A stretch of DNA of 64,000 nt from Pseudooceanicola nitratireducens (GTDB lineage: Bacteria > Pseudomonadota > Alphaproteobacteria > Rhodobacterales > Rhodobacteraceae), in contig NZ_FNZG01000005.1 of the NCBI RefSeq assembly GCF_900109195.1, positions 62,001-126,000 of the forward strand, in the 5' to 3' direction. Of this stretch, positions 8,329-17,377 are shown piece after piece. The position numbers and the translations under genes were made by a program. Within the stretch, counting starts at the first letter, position 1, and every line of letters starts with the position of its first letter. A model generated the notes under the pieces. That model was not told where the DNA came from. It saw nothing but the letters and a program-made list of their open reading frames with translations, and did no database searches.

Positions 8329-9281
8329 GCCCGTGCCTTTCCGCCAAAGAGGATGCCGACCATCAGCGCGGCCAGGACGGTCAGGCCCTGCACCAGGTTC
8401 TGCCATTCCGAGGGCGTGCCAAGGAAGAAGACCAGGCTGCCGACCAGCCCGATGACAAGCGATCCCAGCACCGACCCGAAAAGCGTCCCGACCCCGCCCG
8501 ACAGGGCCGCCCCGCCCAGCACCGCGGCCGCCACGGAATTCAGCGTGATCAACCCGCCGACATTTGGATCGCCACTGGCCGTGTCGCCGGTGATGCAGAA
8601 CCCCGCGAGCGCCGCGAAGATCCCGCAGGCCACGTAGCCGCGCACCCGGATCGACTGAACCGGAAGGCCCGTCTGATAGGCCGCCAGCTGATCGTCGCCC
8701 ACGGTCAGCAGCCGCGGCACGAAGCGCGACCGCGACAGAAGCACGATCAGCACAAGAAGCCCGGCCAGAACGAAATAGGCAAAGGGGATGCCGGCGATCC
8801 GGCCTCCGAAGGTGCGCCAGAACAGCCGCGGCGCAGGCGTGCCCGCCACCGGCATGATCCACAGCGCCAGCCCCAGGAACAGCACCGAGGTGCCAAAGGT
8901 CGCCACGATCGCCTGCAGCCGCAGTACCACCACCAGGATGCCGTTCAGCAATCCGCAGCCCGCCCCGACCGCCAGCGCGATCGCCATGGCCGCGAAGATC
9001 CCCGCAGGTTCGCCGCCCAGAACCTGCATCATCGACACAAGCGTCACGTTCACCAGCCCCAGGATCGCCCCGACCGACAGGTCGATATCGGCGGCGAAGA
9101 TCACGATTGTCTGTCCGACCGACAGGAACATCAGCGCCAGGTAGGTGCTGATCAGCCCCTTCAGCGCGTAGGGCGACAGGGAATTCGGTTCTGCCAGGCC
9201 ATTCAGCGCGAACATGCAGATCAGGATGATCAGCACCGGCATGAAGGGCGGCATCTTGCGAAGGAGGCTTGGCAGGGTCAT
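8325..9281 (-). CDS. Sugar ABC transporter permease (RbsC-like)
   Basis: A 318-residue hydrophobic permease of the RbsC/BPD_transp_2 family. The TIVIFAADIDLSVGAILGLVNV motif near 58-80 and the C-terminal GGAALSGGVGTLFGS stretch near 258 match the family. It starts one base after the ATPase stop and overlaps the second permease by four bases, the tight packing expected of a single transport operon. Two permease genes for one ATPase suggest a heterodimeric channel; the sugar is not identifiable from the sequence. Confidence 0.9.
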   Translation of the reverse strand: MTLPSLLRKMPPFMPVLIILICMFALNGLAEPNSLSPYALKGLISTYLALMFLSVGQTIVIFAADIDLSVGAILGLVNVTLVSMMQVLGGEPAGIFAAMAIALAVGAGCGLLNGILVVVLRLQAIVATFGTSVLFLGLALWIMPVAGTPAPRLFWRTFGGRIAGIPFAYFVLAGLLVLIVLLSRSRFVPRLLTVGDDQLAAYQTGLPVQSIRVRGYVACGIFAALAGFCITGDTASGDPNVGGLITLNSVAAAVLGGAALSGGVGTLFGSVLGSLVIGLVGSLVFFLGTPSEWQNLVQGLTVLAALMVGILFGGKARA

Positions 9282-9282
9282 C

Positions 9283-10776
9283 TCAGGCGGCCTCGAACGC
9301 GGCGCGGGTCAGCTGGGTGCGGGTGCGGTCATTGCCCTGCAGTTCCTGCACCACGGCACCGTTGTTGAAGACAAGGATCCGGTCGGAATTCGCCAGAAGC
9401 TCGGCATCTTCCGAGGAATACAGAAGGATCGCCATGCCCTTGTCGGCCAGCGACCGGATCAGCGCGAAAAGTTCAAGCTTGGTCGCCAGGTCGATGCCCT
9501 TGGTGGGATCGTCCAGCAGCAGCACCCCGGTTTCATCCATCAGCCAGCGCGAGATGATGACCTTCTGCTGGTTCCCGCCCGACAGCGAACTGATCGGGGC
9601 CATGCGTCCACCGTGGCGGGTGGCGAGGATCGCCAGCACCCGGTCCACCTCGGCCGAGAGGGTGGCGTGGTTCACGAAGAAGGCGCGGGTCTTGAACAGG
9701 TGGATCGGCACCACGTTTTCAAAGATCGACCGCCCCGAGATCGCGCCGTCGCTTTGCCGGTCGCCCGAGATATAGCCGAAGCCCTGCCGGATCGCCCGCC
9801 GGGGCGAGGGCAGGGTGATCGGAGCCCCGTCCAGCGTCAGGGTGCCGTCCAGCGGCTCCAATCCGAAAAGTGCGCGCAGAAGGTCGGACTGGCCCTGGCC
9901 ATGCAGCCCGCCCAGGCCGAGGACCTCACCGGCGTGCAGGGTGAAGGACACATCGCGCAGCCGGCGCGAGGTCAGCCCCTGAACCCGAAGCTTTTCCGGA
10001 CCCGGCACCGGTGCGGCAGGAGGGTCGGCAAAGACGCTGGCCCCGGTTTCGCCGCCGACCATCTCGGCCACGATACGGTCGCGTGTGGTTTCCGCCAGCG
10101 GGGCCGAGGATACAGTTTCCCCGTCACGGATGACGGTCACGCGGTCGCCGATCTCGAACACCTCTTCCATGCGATGCGAGATGAACACGATCGAGGCCCC
10201 TTCGGCCTTGCGGCGGTCGAGTTCGCGAAAGAAGGCTTCTGTCTGCGCCCGGTCCAGGGCCGAGGTCGGTTCGTCAAATATGAAGATCCGCGCGCCACCG
10301 GCAAAGGTCTTGGCGATTTCGACCAGCTGGCGCTGATCGGGGCGCAGGTCACCGACGCGGGTCTTCAGGTCGAAATCATCGCCGGCCACGTCGCGGAAAG
10401 GGGCAAAGACCTTTTCGGCGCGGGCCAGCACCGCCTTGCGATCGACGAAACCGGCCCGGCAGGGCAGATCGCGGGCCAGGATATTCTCGGCCACGCTGCG
10501 GTTCTTGGACAGCGACAGTTCCTGGTAGAAGATCGAAACGCCCAGGTCCCGCGCGGCCTTGGGGCCAGAAATGGTGATCTCTTTCCCGTTAAGCTCGATC
10601 CGGCCGCCGTCGGGTTTCACCGATCCGGCCAGGATCTTGCACAGGGTGCTCTTGCCCGACCCGTTAGCGCCCATGATCACGTGCAGCTCACCCGGGTGCA
10701 GCGCGATCTGGCCGGACTTCAGCGCAACGGTCGCGCCATAGGCCTTGTACATGTCTGTCATCGTCAGCTGTGGCAT
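9283..10776 (-). CDS. Sugar ABC transporter ATP-binding protein (RbsA/MglA type)
   Basis: A 497-residue protein with two tandem ABC domains, the architecture of RbsA, MglA and XylG. The first domain has a canonical Walker A (GANGSGKST, about 37-45) and Walker B (IFIFDEPTSALD, about 170). The second has the degenerate GLHGQGQSDLLRA loop normal for the family, the LSGGNQQKVIISRWL signature, and VLLLDDPTKGID. It energises import through the two permeases encoded directly downstream. A 93-base gap separates it from the binding-protein gene; no hairpin was noticed there, so a difference in transcript level between the two is possible but unproven. Confidence 0.95.
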   Translation of the reverse strand: MPQLTMTDMYKAYGATVALKSGQIALHPGELHVIMGANGSGKSTLCKILAGSVKPDGGRIELNGKEITISGPKAARDLGVSIFYQELSLSKNRSVAENILARDLPCRAGFVDRKAVLARAEKVFAPFRDVAGDDFDLKTRVGDLRPDQRQLVEIAKTFAGGARIFIFDEPTSALDRAQTEAFFRELDRRKAEGASIVFISHRMEEVFEIGDRVTVIRDGETVSSAPLAETTRDRIVAEMVGGETGASVFADPPAAPVPGPEKLRVQGLTSRRLRDVSFTLHAGEVLGLGGLHGQGQSDLLRALFGLEPLDGTLTLDGAPITLPSPRRAIRQGFGYISGDRQSDGAISGRSIFENVVPIHLFKTRAFFVNHATLSAEVDRVLAILATRHGGRMAPISSLSGGNQQKVIISRWLMDETGVLLLDDPTKGIDLATKLELFALIRSLADKGMAILLYSSEDAELLANSDRILVFNNGAVVQELQGNDRTRTQLTRAAFEAA

Positions 10777-10869
10777 GGGGCGTCTGCTTGGTCAGAAGGC
10801 TGCGGGGCGGGGGTCACCGGACCGCGGAACGGTCCGATGCTGTGTCATATCATGTCGTGAAGACGTCGA

Positions 10870-11889
10870 TCAGTCGAAGAGCGCGGTGGCGTCGTCGATG
10901 CTGAGCGAAGAGGTGTAGGAGGTGTAGCCGGGCTGACCCTCCAGCGCGGCCGAGGCTTCGCCCAGGTTTTCATCCGAGATGAAGGGAATGGGCAGGTACA
11001 TCGCGTTGCCATAGACGCCGGCGGTGGCCGGTTCTTTCAGCTCCTTGCCCATCAGCATGTTCACGGCCACGTTCAGGGCCGAGGCCATGACACCCGGAGG
11101 GTTCACCGAAGCGCCGGACTTCAGGCTGTTTTCCGACCAGATGTCGATAAAGTCCTTGCGGATCTCGCCGGTGGCATAGATGTCGTCGCGGCCCGCATCC
11201 TGCATCGCGCGCCAGGCCCCTGCGGCCATGCCGTCCTGCACCCAGACACCGTCGATGTCGGGATAGGTGGCCAGGATGTTCTGCATGGCCTGCTGGCCCT
11301 GCGCCTGGTCCCAGTTGCCGTTGACTTCGTTGACGATCTCGATGCCGGGGAATTCGCCGAAGACTTCCTGGTAGCCGGCAACGCGCATTTCGTTGGCCGG
11401 GTGACCGGCGACACCGTTGATCGCCACGACCGTGCCCTTGCCGTCCAGCGTCTCGGCCAGCCAGCGCGCGGACATCTCGGCCCAGCCCTTCTGGTCGATG
11501 CCGACATAGATCGCATCGGGGCTGGAGACTTCGGCGTCGGTGGCGATCACGAGGATGCCGGCATCTGCCGCTTCGGCAAAGACCGGGTCAAAGGCCGTCG
11601 GGCTGTTCGGGTTGATGATGATCGCGTCGACACCCTGGCTGATGAAGTTCCGCACATGGGCGATCTGGCCGGGTACGTCGACGTTGGCGCTTTGCACCTT
11701 GGTGGTGACGGTGACGCCCTTGTCGGCCCAGGCTTTCGCGGCCTCTTCGGCTTCGGCGATCATCTGGGTGCGCCATTCGGAGCCGACCCAGCCATTGGAC
11801 AGACCGATGGTGAATTCTTCTGCATGGGCGACCGTTGCGGTGGCCCCAAGCAACGACATCACCGATGCCGCCTTGATGAACTTGGACAT
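10870..11889 (-). CDS. Sugar ABC transporter substrate-binding protein
   Basis: A 339-residue periplasmic binding protein of the ribose/galactose type (Peripla_BP_4). Residues 1-23 form a signal peptide ending in AHA-E. Mature-protein features are the IAHVRNFISQGVDAIIINPNSP segment near 76-97 and VVAINGVAGHPANEMRVAGYQ near 155. It is the first gene of the eight-gene minus-strand operon and therefore marks the promoter. Two LacI-type palindromes lie 45-110 bases upstream, consistent with repression by the operon-encoded LacI regulator. The ligand is likely a monosaccharide or amino sugar by context, not by direct evidence. Confidence 0.93.
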   Translation of the reverse strand: MSKFIKAASVMSLLGATATVAHAEEFTIGLSNGWVGSEWRTQMIAEAEEAAKAWADKGVTVTTKVQSANVDVPGQIAHVRNFISQGVDAIIINPNSPTAFDPVFAEAADAGILVIATDAEVSSPDAIYVGIDQKGWAEMSARWLAETLDGKGTVVAINGVAGHPANEMRVAGYQEVFGEFPGIEIVNEVNGNWDQAQGQQAMQNILATYPDIDGVWVQDGMAAGAWRAMQDAGRDDIYATGEIRKDFIDIWSENSLKSGASVNPPGVMASALNVAVNMLMGKELKEPATAGVYGNAMYLPIPFISDENLGEASAALEGQPGYTSYTSSLSIDDATALFD

Positions 11890-11933
11890 TCTACTCTCCC
11901 TGATGTGTTACCCAGGCCACGTGTCTTCCGGCT

Positions 11934-11951
11934 TTGGTAATCGATTACCAA
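11934..11951. promoter_or_regulatory. LacI-type operator O1
   Basis: TTGGTAATCGATTACCAA is a perfect 18-base palindrome with the central CG step and flanking AT typical of LacI-family operators. Its centre is about 54 bases before the start codon of the binding-protein gene. A LacI gene in the same operon is the obvious candidate ligand-responsive protein. Confidence 0.8.
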
Positions 11952-11980
11952 GCTGCCTGCGCGCAGGTCGATCTGTCAAT

Positions 11981-11998
11981 ATGAAATCGATTTCCAAG
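11981..11998. promoter_or_regulatory. LacI-type operator O2
   Basis: ATGAAATCGATTTCCAAG repeats the core of the first operator: GAAATCGATTTC (11983-11994) is a perfect palindrome and the right side continues into the same CCAA as O1, while the left arm is degenerate. The centres of the two sites are about 46 bases apart, between four and five helical turns, compatible with cooperative or looped binding. Confidence 0.65.
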
Positions 11999-12228
11999 TG
12001 GGGCGCATGGGTGAAGGCAGGAAGTTTCTGCATGTGAAAACAGGGTCTAGGAGCCTGAAATTGTGAAGCTAATTTTAAAATGATGGATGTGCATCACGCC
12101 GCAACGCGGAAAACGCCGCTATAGGTCTGCGCATTCACTTTACAGCGAAGGCACGCATGTCATCGCCGCCTGACGCCTGCGGTGGATTCGCAAATTCAAG
12201 CCGCCAAACCGGGGATCGGTTGGGCGGA

Positions 12229-12666
12229 TCACTCTGCCATCAACAGCCCTTCGAACGCCGCGCGGCGGGCCCCTTCGATCGGCACCGGGCGGTGCGTGTC
12301 GCGGCCGACATAGACGTGGACAAAAAAGCCCTCGGCGGCGGCTTCGTCTTCGTCGTTGCGGAACAGCCCGATTTCGAACCGGACCGAGGATCCGCCGATC
12401 CTCGCCACCCGCAGGCCCGCATGAACCACGTCGGGAAACTGCATCTCGGCGTAGTATTTGCACCCCGTCTCGACCACCAGCCCATAGCTGTCCGAGGTCA
12501 GAGGATCCAGAAGCCCCTGTTCGATCAGCCAGCCGTTTACCGCCGTGTCGAACAGCGAATAATGCACCACGTTGTTCATGTGGCCATAGGCGTCGTTGTC
12601 CATCCAGCGGGTCTGCATCGGGCGGAAGGTGGCGAAATCGGCGCGGCGGGGGCGGGGGGCGGCCAT
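12229..12666 (-). CDS. Acyl-CoA thioesterase (4HBT/hotdog family)
   Basis: A 145-residue hotdog-fold protein. The QTRWMDNDAYGHMNNVVHYSLFD stretch near residues 19-40 contains the D-x-x-GH-x-N active-site pattern of 4-hydroxybenzoyl-CoA/YbgC-type thioesterases, which hydrolyse acyl-CoA to free acid. The start ATG at 12666 shares its A with the stop of the upstream alcohol dehydrogenase (TGATG), so the two are translationally coupled. Together they suggest removal of an aldehyde or alcohol and a CoA ester from one catabolic route, but the substrate is unknown. Confidence 0.85.
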   Translation of the reverse strand: MAAPRPRRADFATFRPMQTRWMDNDAYGHMNNVVHYSLFDTAVNGWLIEQGLLDPLTSDSYGLVVETGCKYYAEMQFPDVVHAGLRVARIGGSSVRFEIGLFRNDEDEAAAEGFFVHVYVGRDTHRPVPIEGARRAAFEGLLMAE

Positions 12667-13820
12667 CACCAGGCGGCCCGGTAGATCGCCAGCGCGTCCG
12701 CCTGGGTGACGGCGCGCGGGTTGTTGACCAGAAGGCGCTGCTGGATCATCGCGTCCTCGGCCATCTTCTCAAGCGCGGTTTCGGGGATGTCGACGTCGCG
12801 CAGGCGGGTCGGCATCTTCAGTTCAACCGCCAGATCGGCCAGCGCCTCGATGAAGGCGGCACAGCGGGCCTGGGTGCCTTCGACCTGGGCCAGCTGCGGG
12901 AAGGCGTCGGCGGCGATCTCGGCATAAAGCGCATAGGCCTCAGGCGCGTTGAAGCGCAGCACATGTGGCAGGACCAGCGCATTCGACAGCCCATGGGGGA
13001 TATGGAAGGTCCCGCCGATCGGATAGGCCAGCGCATGCACAGCGGCGACCGGCGAATTGGCAAAGGCCTGGCCCGCCAGCATCGACCCCAGAAGCATCGC
13101 GCCGCGCGCCTCGACATTGCCGGGATCGGTAACGACCGTGCGGATATTCGCACCCAGAAGCTGCAGCGCCTGCCGGGCCAGCATCTGGCTAAGCGGGTTG
13201 TTGTTGGCGTTGGAGGAGGCATAGGCCTCGATCGCGTGGACCATGGCGTCAACCCCGGTCGCGGCGGTGATCGACGCGGGCAGGCCCAGGGTCAGATCCG
13301 CATCCAGAAGCGCGATGTCGGGCAGGATCACGGCCGAAGACACGCCGCGCTTTTCCTCGGCCCCGACGGTGATGATCGAAACCGGCGTGACCTCGGATCC
13401 CGTGCCGGCGGTGGTCGGCACCAGCACCAGTGGCAGGCGCGGGCCCTTGGCCTGACCGACGCCCCAGGCCTCGTCCAGGTCCTCGCCCGAGCCAAGCAGA
13501 AGCGCCGCGACCTTGGCCACGTCCAGCGACGATCCGCCGCCAAAGCCCACGACGCCGGTGGCACCTTCCCCGGCCGCGACCGCCTGTTCCAGCGTCGCGC
13601 GGGACGGATCCGCCTCGACCGTGTCGAACAGGATCACCTCGTGTCCGGCGTCCTTTAGCGCGGCCAGCGCAGGGTCACACAGCCCCAGCTTGCGCAGGCC
13701 CGGATCGGTGACGAACAGCACCCGCTGGCCCAGCAGCCCGCCTGCCACCTGCGCCAGTTCGGCCGAGGCCCCGGGCCGGAAGACAATGGACTTTGTGGTG
13801 TTGAAGACAAAGGGCTGCAT
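12666..13820 (-). CDS. Iron-containing alcohol dehydrogenase
   Basis: A 384-residue group III (iron-type) alcohol dehydrogenase. The GGGSSLDVAKVAALL nucleotide-binding segment near 92-106 and the PTTAGTGSEVTPVS motif near 135 are diagnostic. The metal ligands are visible as D and H in GVDAMVHAIEAY and as H in AVHALAYPIGGTFHIPHGLSN. The ATG at 13820 is chosen over an upstream frame extension because it gives the usual short N-terminus. Members reduce or oxidise alcohols, lactaldehyde, or gamma-hydroxybutyrate. The downstream hpa operon would yield succinate semialdehyde, so a role with that compound is conceivable but speculative. Confidence 0.9.
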   Translation of the reverse strand: MQPFVFNTTKSIVFRPGASAELAQVAGGLLGQRVLFVTDPGLRKLGLCDPALAALKDAGHEVILFDTVEADPSRATLEQAVAAGEGATGVVGFGGGSSLDVAKVAALLLGSGEDLDEAWGVGQAKGPRLPLVLVPTTAGTGSEVTPVSIITVGAEEKRGVSSAVILPDIALLDADLTLGLPASITAATGVDAMVHAIEAYASSNANNNPLSQMLARQALQLLGANIRTVVTDPGNVEARGAMLLGSMLAGQAFANSPVAAVHALAYPIGGTFHIPHGLSNALVLPHVLRFNAPEAYALYAEIAADAFPQLAQVEGTQARCAAFIEALADLAVELKMPTRLRDVDIPETALEKMAEDAMIQQRLLVNNPRAVTQADALAIYRAAW

Positions 13821-14082
13821 GATCGAATTCCCGTGGGTCAAAGTGCTGAAATCGTGGTGCGGGCCGGGGTCCTGACGGGCAGGTACAGCGGCCGCACCGC
13901 CTATCCTTAGACGCAAGGGAAGGGGCTGGCAATTTTCATGGAAAGGGATCGCACAGGATCATGCGCCGCGGGCGGGCATGATCCGCTTTGACAACGAAAA
14001 GGGTTACGCCAACCCGGCGTGGAAAGGGCAGCGGCGGGCATCGCAGTTTTGGTTGTTTCGGGTCCGTCGTGCCTTTTTCGGC

Positions 14083-15708
14083 CTAACTGGGCGGGGCCGG
14101 ATGAATGAATGGCCAGGGAGAGGCATCGCCGCCCCGGGGCACATGCACTTCGATCACCCGCGGCGCCGCCGAGGCAAGGGCCTCCTGCAGCGCGTCACGC
14201 AGGCCTTCGGGATCCTCGACCCGCGTTGCTTCGACCCCGAAGCTTTTGGCAAGGGCGACGAAATCAGGATTTTCCAGGTCCGATCCCAGAAGGCGATTGC
14301 CATATGTGGTCTGCTGGTCCCGACGCACGTTTCCATATGCACTGTTGTTGAAGACGATGGCGACCACGGCGATGTCGAACTGCTTGGCGGTCGCCAGTTC
14401 CTGCACGCCGAACATGAACCCACCATCGCCGGATACTGAAACGACCGCCTTGTCAGGATGGGCCACCTTCACCCCGAGCGCGGTGTTGAATCCAAAGCCC
14501 AGGTTGTCCTGATAGCCACAGGTCACATATTGGCGCGGCGCATAGACCGGGAAACACATGCGTGCGGAAAACCCGACCTGGCTGACTTCCTCGACGAAGA
14601 AGCCGTCGCGAGGCAGGACCTCTCGGATGACGCGCAGATAGGATTCCTGGGGCTGCACAGCGCGAAAAGCTGCCTCGGCCTCGGTGCGCAGTCGGGCGTA
14701 GTCTGCCGCGCGTGAAGGGCGGGCTTTGGTGGACTTGGACAGCATTTCGACCAGGGCCCGGGTGCCTTGGGCCGCATCGGCAACCAGACCCAGATCGGGC
14801 TTCAGTCGGACCATCTCGGTCGGGTCGATATCGATGCGCAGGGTCTTCAGCCCCTTCGGCATCCAGCGCCAGCGAAAGTGCTGAAGTTCCAGCCGGGATC
14901 CGATGCCGATCAGCAAATCGCAGTCCTGCCAGTACTGCCAGGCGGCAGGCGGCAGAAGCGACAAGGGATCATCTTCGGGCAGGACGCCCTTGCCTTGCCG
15001 ATGTGCCGTGACCGGGGCCTGGAGCAGCCGCGCCAGTTCGGCGATTTCGGGTCCTGCTTCGCGGGCTCCTCCGCCGACCATGATCAGCGGGTTCTTCGCC
15101 TCAGAGATCAGCGCAACGGCCTGGGCAATCTGGTCCGGGTCGGGGGTCGGCGGGGGTGGAACGATCACGGGCAGAGGGTCCGCCACCTCGGTCGCCTGGC
15201 CGAAGACGTCCCAGGGCGCTTCGATACCGGCAGGCCGGGGGCGCCCCGACAGCATCTGGCGAAAGGCTTCGTCAATCCTGGTGCCCGCTTCCGAGGGGTG
15301 ATTGATCCGGTCGGCCCATTTGGTGATGCCCCGCAGGGTGCCAAGGTGGTCCGGAAGTTCGTGCAACTGGCCGCGGCCCTGTCCTATCAGGTGTGACATG
15401 ATGTTGCCGGTGACACAAAGCACCGGGGCATTGGCCCCATAGGCGGTGCAAAGGGCGGCCCCGGAATTCAGCAGCCCCGGTCCCGGCACCACCGTAAAGG
15501 CCCCAACCCGCCCGGTCGAGGCCGCATAGCCATAGGCCATATAGCCCGCGCCCTGTTCGTGCCGCGTGTGGATGAACCTTATGTCCTCTTCCCGGGCGAG
15601 CGCGTCGTTGAAGTCGTACATATGCGCGCCGGGGATGCCAAAGACCGTGTCGACGCCATTGGCGCGCAGGCTCTTGGCGATGATCTCTCCGGTGGTCAGT
15701 TTCGTCAT
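14083..15708 (-). CDS. Thiamine-diphosphate-dependent enzyme (acetolactate synthase/decarboxylase-like)
   Basis: A 541-residue ThDP enzyme with the normal three-domain layout. The catalytic glutamate is visible in RHEQGAGYMA near residue 50, and the ThDP-magnesium motif runs from GDGGFMFGVQEL to FNNSAYGN near 425-455. The overall length and order match acetolactate synthase large-subunit-like and benzoylformate decarboxylase-like enzymes. No regulatory small subunit gene is present, so it is unlikely to be a biosynthetic acetolactate synthase. It lies 103 bases after hpaI on the same strand, so it could decarboxylate an aromatic 2-keto acid or use the pyruvate released by the pathway. This is inference. 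Confidence 0.82.
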   Translation of the reverse strand: MTKLTTGEIIAKSLRANGVDTVFGIPGAHMYDFNDALAREEDIRFIHTRHEQGAGYMAYGYAASTGRVGAFTVVPGPGLLNSGAALCTAYGANAPVLCVTGNIMSHLIGQGRGQLHELPDHLGTLRGITKWADRINHPSEAGTRIDEAFRQMLSGRPRPAGIEAPWDVFGQATEVADPLPVIVPPPPTPDPDQIAQAVALISEAKNPLIMVGGGAREAGPEIAELARLLQAPVTAHRQGKGVLPEDDPLSLLPPAAWQYWQDCDLLIGIGSRLELQHFRWRWMPKGLKTLRIDIDPTEMVRLKPDLGLVADAAQGTRALVEMLSKSTKARPSRAADYARLRTEAEAAFRAVQPQESYLRVIREVLPRDGFFVEEVSQVGFSARMCFPVYAPRQYVTCGYQDNLGFGFNTALGVKVAHPDKAVVSVSGDGGFMFGVQELATAKQFDIAVVAIVFNNSAYGNVRRDQQTTYGNRLLGSDLENPDFVALAKSFGVEATRVEDPEGLRDALQEALASAAPRVIEVHVPRGGDASPWPFIHPAPPS

Positions 15709-15811
15709 GTCCGAACCTCTTCTGAATGATCTTGCGATGGCGGGTCTTCAGGATAGGTTCCGCCTGATGTCTTGGTCCTGGGCACGCGCTGCCGGCGCGC
15801 CTGATCTGACC

Positions 15812-16570
15812 TTAGAATTGCGCGCGCAGATGCCGCAGCCCCCCGGCCAAAGTTCCGACGTCCGATCCCACAGCCAGGAATTCGACGCCCTTTTTCGCGT
15901 AACCCTGCGCCAGCGTATGGTCCGAGGTCAGGATGCCCGCCGCCCTCCCCGCCGCGCGGATCCGATCCAGCGCACCGTTGACCACGGTTTGCACCTCTGG
16001 CGCGCCGGGCTGGCCGAGGTATCCCATATCGGCGGCCAGATCGGCAGGACCGACAAAGATCCCGTCGACACCTTCGATGGTCAGGATATCGTCCAGCGCG
16101 TCGATGCCGGCGCGACTTTCGACCTGAAGCAGCAGGCAGACCTGATCATTGGCGCTAGAGAGATAATCGGGGATCGCGTTGTAGCCCGAAGCCCGCGCCA
16201 GCGCCGCTCCGACACCCCGCACACCGGCAGGCGGATAAAGCACCGAGCGTACGACCTCACGCGCCTGATCTGCGCTTTCAATCATTGGCACCAGCAGGGT
16301 CTGCGCCCCGATGTCCAGCATCTGCTTGATCCCGGCCCGGTTGTCATCGCGCGGGCGGACGACGGGATGGGCCTGTGTGCCGATGGCGCGCAGCTGTGCC
16401 ATCACGTCACGCAATCCGTTCGGGCCGTGTTCGGCATCGATCACCAGCCAGTCAAAGCCGCAGCCCGCTGCCAGTTCCGCCACCGAAGGATCGCCCAGAC
16501 CGACCCAAAGGCCAATCTGCGTTTCGCCTTGCGCCAGCCTGGCTTTGAAGGTGTTCTGTGGGGCAGGCAT
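15812..16570 (-). CDS. hpaI: 4-Hydroxy-2-oxoheptanedioate aldolase (HpcH/HpaI)
   Basis: A 252-residue class II aldolase of the HpcH/HpaI family that splits 4-hydroxy-2-oxoheptanedioate into pyruvate and succinate semialdehyde. Visible features are the GLWVGLGDPSVAELAAGCGFDWLVIDAEHGPN stretch near 20-50, with the active-site DAEH, the QVESRAGIDALDDI metal-binding region near 146, and GVDGIFVGPADLAADMG near 168. It starts nine bases after hpaH stops. Its position as the last meta-cleavage gene matches its position as the last reaction of homoprotocatechuate degradation. Confidence 0.92.
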   Translation of the reverse strand: MPAPQNTFKARLAQGETQIGLWVGLGDPSVAELAAGCGFDWLVIDAEHGPNGLRDVMAQLRAIGTQAHPVVRPRDDNRAGIKQMLDIGAQTLLVPMIESADQAREVVRSVLYPPAGVRGVGAALARASGYNAIPDYLSSANDQVCLLLQVESRAGIDALDDILTIEGVDGIFVGPADLAADMGYLGQPGAPEVQTVVNGALDRIRAAGRAAGILTSDHTLAQGYAKKGVEFLAVGSDVGTLAGGLRHLRAQF

Positions 16571-16579
16571 CCTGGATCC

Positions 16580-17377
16580 TTAATCAAAAGTGATGGCCAC
16601 TTGGCCGAAGGGACCGAAGTCGGCATCGATGACGGTACCCGGCGGGCATTCCACCGGCGCGATGAAGCTGCCCGACAAGATCACCTGACCGGCTTCGATC
16701 CGCTGGCCATATTGGCCCATGCGGCGGGCCAGCCAGACGATACCCATCACCGGGTCGTTCAGCACCGCGGCACCCAGCCCCGTCGCCACGACTTCGTCGT
16801 TCTTGCGCAGAATGGCCCCGGTCCAGCGCAGATCATGGGCATCCGGCGCATGCCGTTCGGCCCCAAGAACCAGCCCGGCATTGGCGGCGTTGTCGGCCAC
16901 CGTGTCAAAGATCACACGCGGCTGTCCGGTCTTTGGATCCTGCCGCAGGATGCGGGTGTCGAGGATCTCAAGCGACGGCACCACCGCCGCGGTTGCCCCA
17001 AGCACCTGATCCCGGGTGACCTCTCCCTCGAGGGGTGCGCGCATGACAAAGGCGATCTCGGCCTCGACCCGAGGCTGGATAAAACGGCCTGCAGGCACGC
17101 GCCCCCTGGTGTCGAACAGCATGTCATCATACAGAACGCCCGAGTCCGGGGTGTCGATCTTCAGCGCCTCTTGCATGACTTTCGACGTCAGGCCGATCTT
17201 CCAGCCGATGATCCTGCGACCCGCCGCCAGTTTCTGGGCCATCTGTGCGGACTGGATGGCATAGGCGTCGGCCAGGGTGATGTCGGGATGGCGCATGGAC
17301 AATAGCCCGATCTGCTGACCGGTGTATTCCGCCCTTAATAGCGTGGCAGCCGCGGTTTCAATGTCTTCGGGCGTCAT
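16580..17377 (-). CDS. hpaH: 2-Oxo-hept-4-ene-1,7-dioate hydratase
   Basis: A 265-residue member of the FAH-type hydratase family, the usual length for HpaH, which adds water to 2-oxohept-4-ene-1,7-dioate. The IIGWKIGLTSKVMQEAL segment near 55-71, the PRVEAEIAFVM metal-binding stretch near 102 and the PVMGIVWLARRM segment near 205 are family features. It overlaps hpaG by four bases and precedes hpaI, exactly the order of the pathway. The related catechol-pathway hydratase MhpD is similar, but the surrounding hpa genes favour HpaH. Confidence 0.92.
   Translation of the reverse strand: MTPEDIETAAATLLRAEYTGQQIGLLSMRHPDITLADAYAIQSAQMAQKLAAGRRIIGWKIGLTSKVMQEALKIDTPDSGVLYDDMLFDTRGRVPAGRFIQPRVEAEIAFVMRAPLEGEVTRDQVLGATAAVVPSLEILDTRILRQDPKTGQPRVIFDTVADNAANAGLVLGAERHAPDAHDLRWTGAILRKNDEVVATGLGAAVLNDPVMGIVWLARRMGQYGQRIEAGQVILSGSFIAPVECPPGTVIDADFGPFGQVAITFD

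Larger units (their letters stand above)
11890..12228 (-). promoter_or_regulatory. Promoter region of the sugar ABC operon
   Basis: This 339-base stretch has no convincing gene. Read on the minus strand it contains a perfect TTGACA (complement of 11974-11979) lying between the two LacI-type palindromes; no good -10 hexamer was found at the standard distance, so the exact promoter is uncertain. GGGAG just before the ATG at 11889 is the ribosome site. The rest, towards 12228, is the tail region beyond the thioesterase gene, and nothing further was recognised in it. Confidence 0.55.

Noticed and set aside
9214-10860. A 548-codon plus-strand frame opposite the ABC ATPase
   Set aside because: Lies over an unambiguous ABC ATPase with intact Walker motifs; no domain in the opposite frame.
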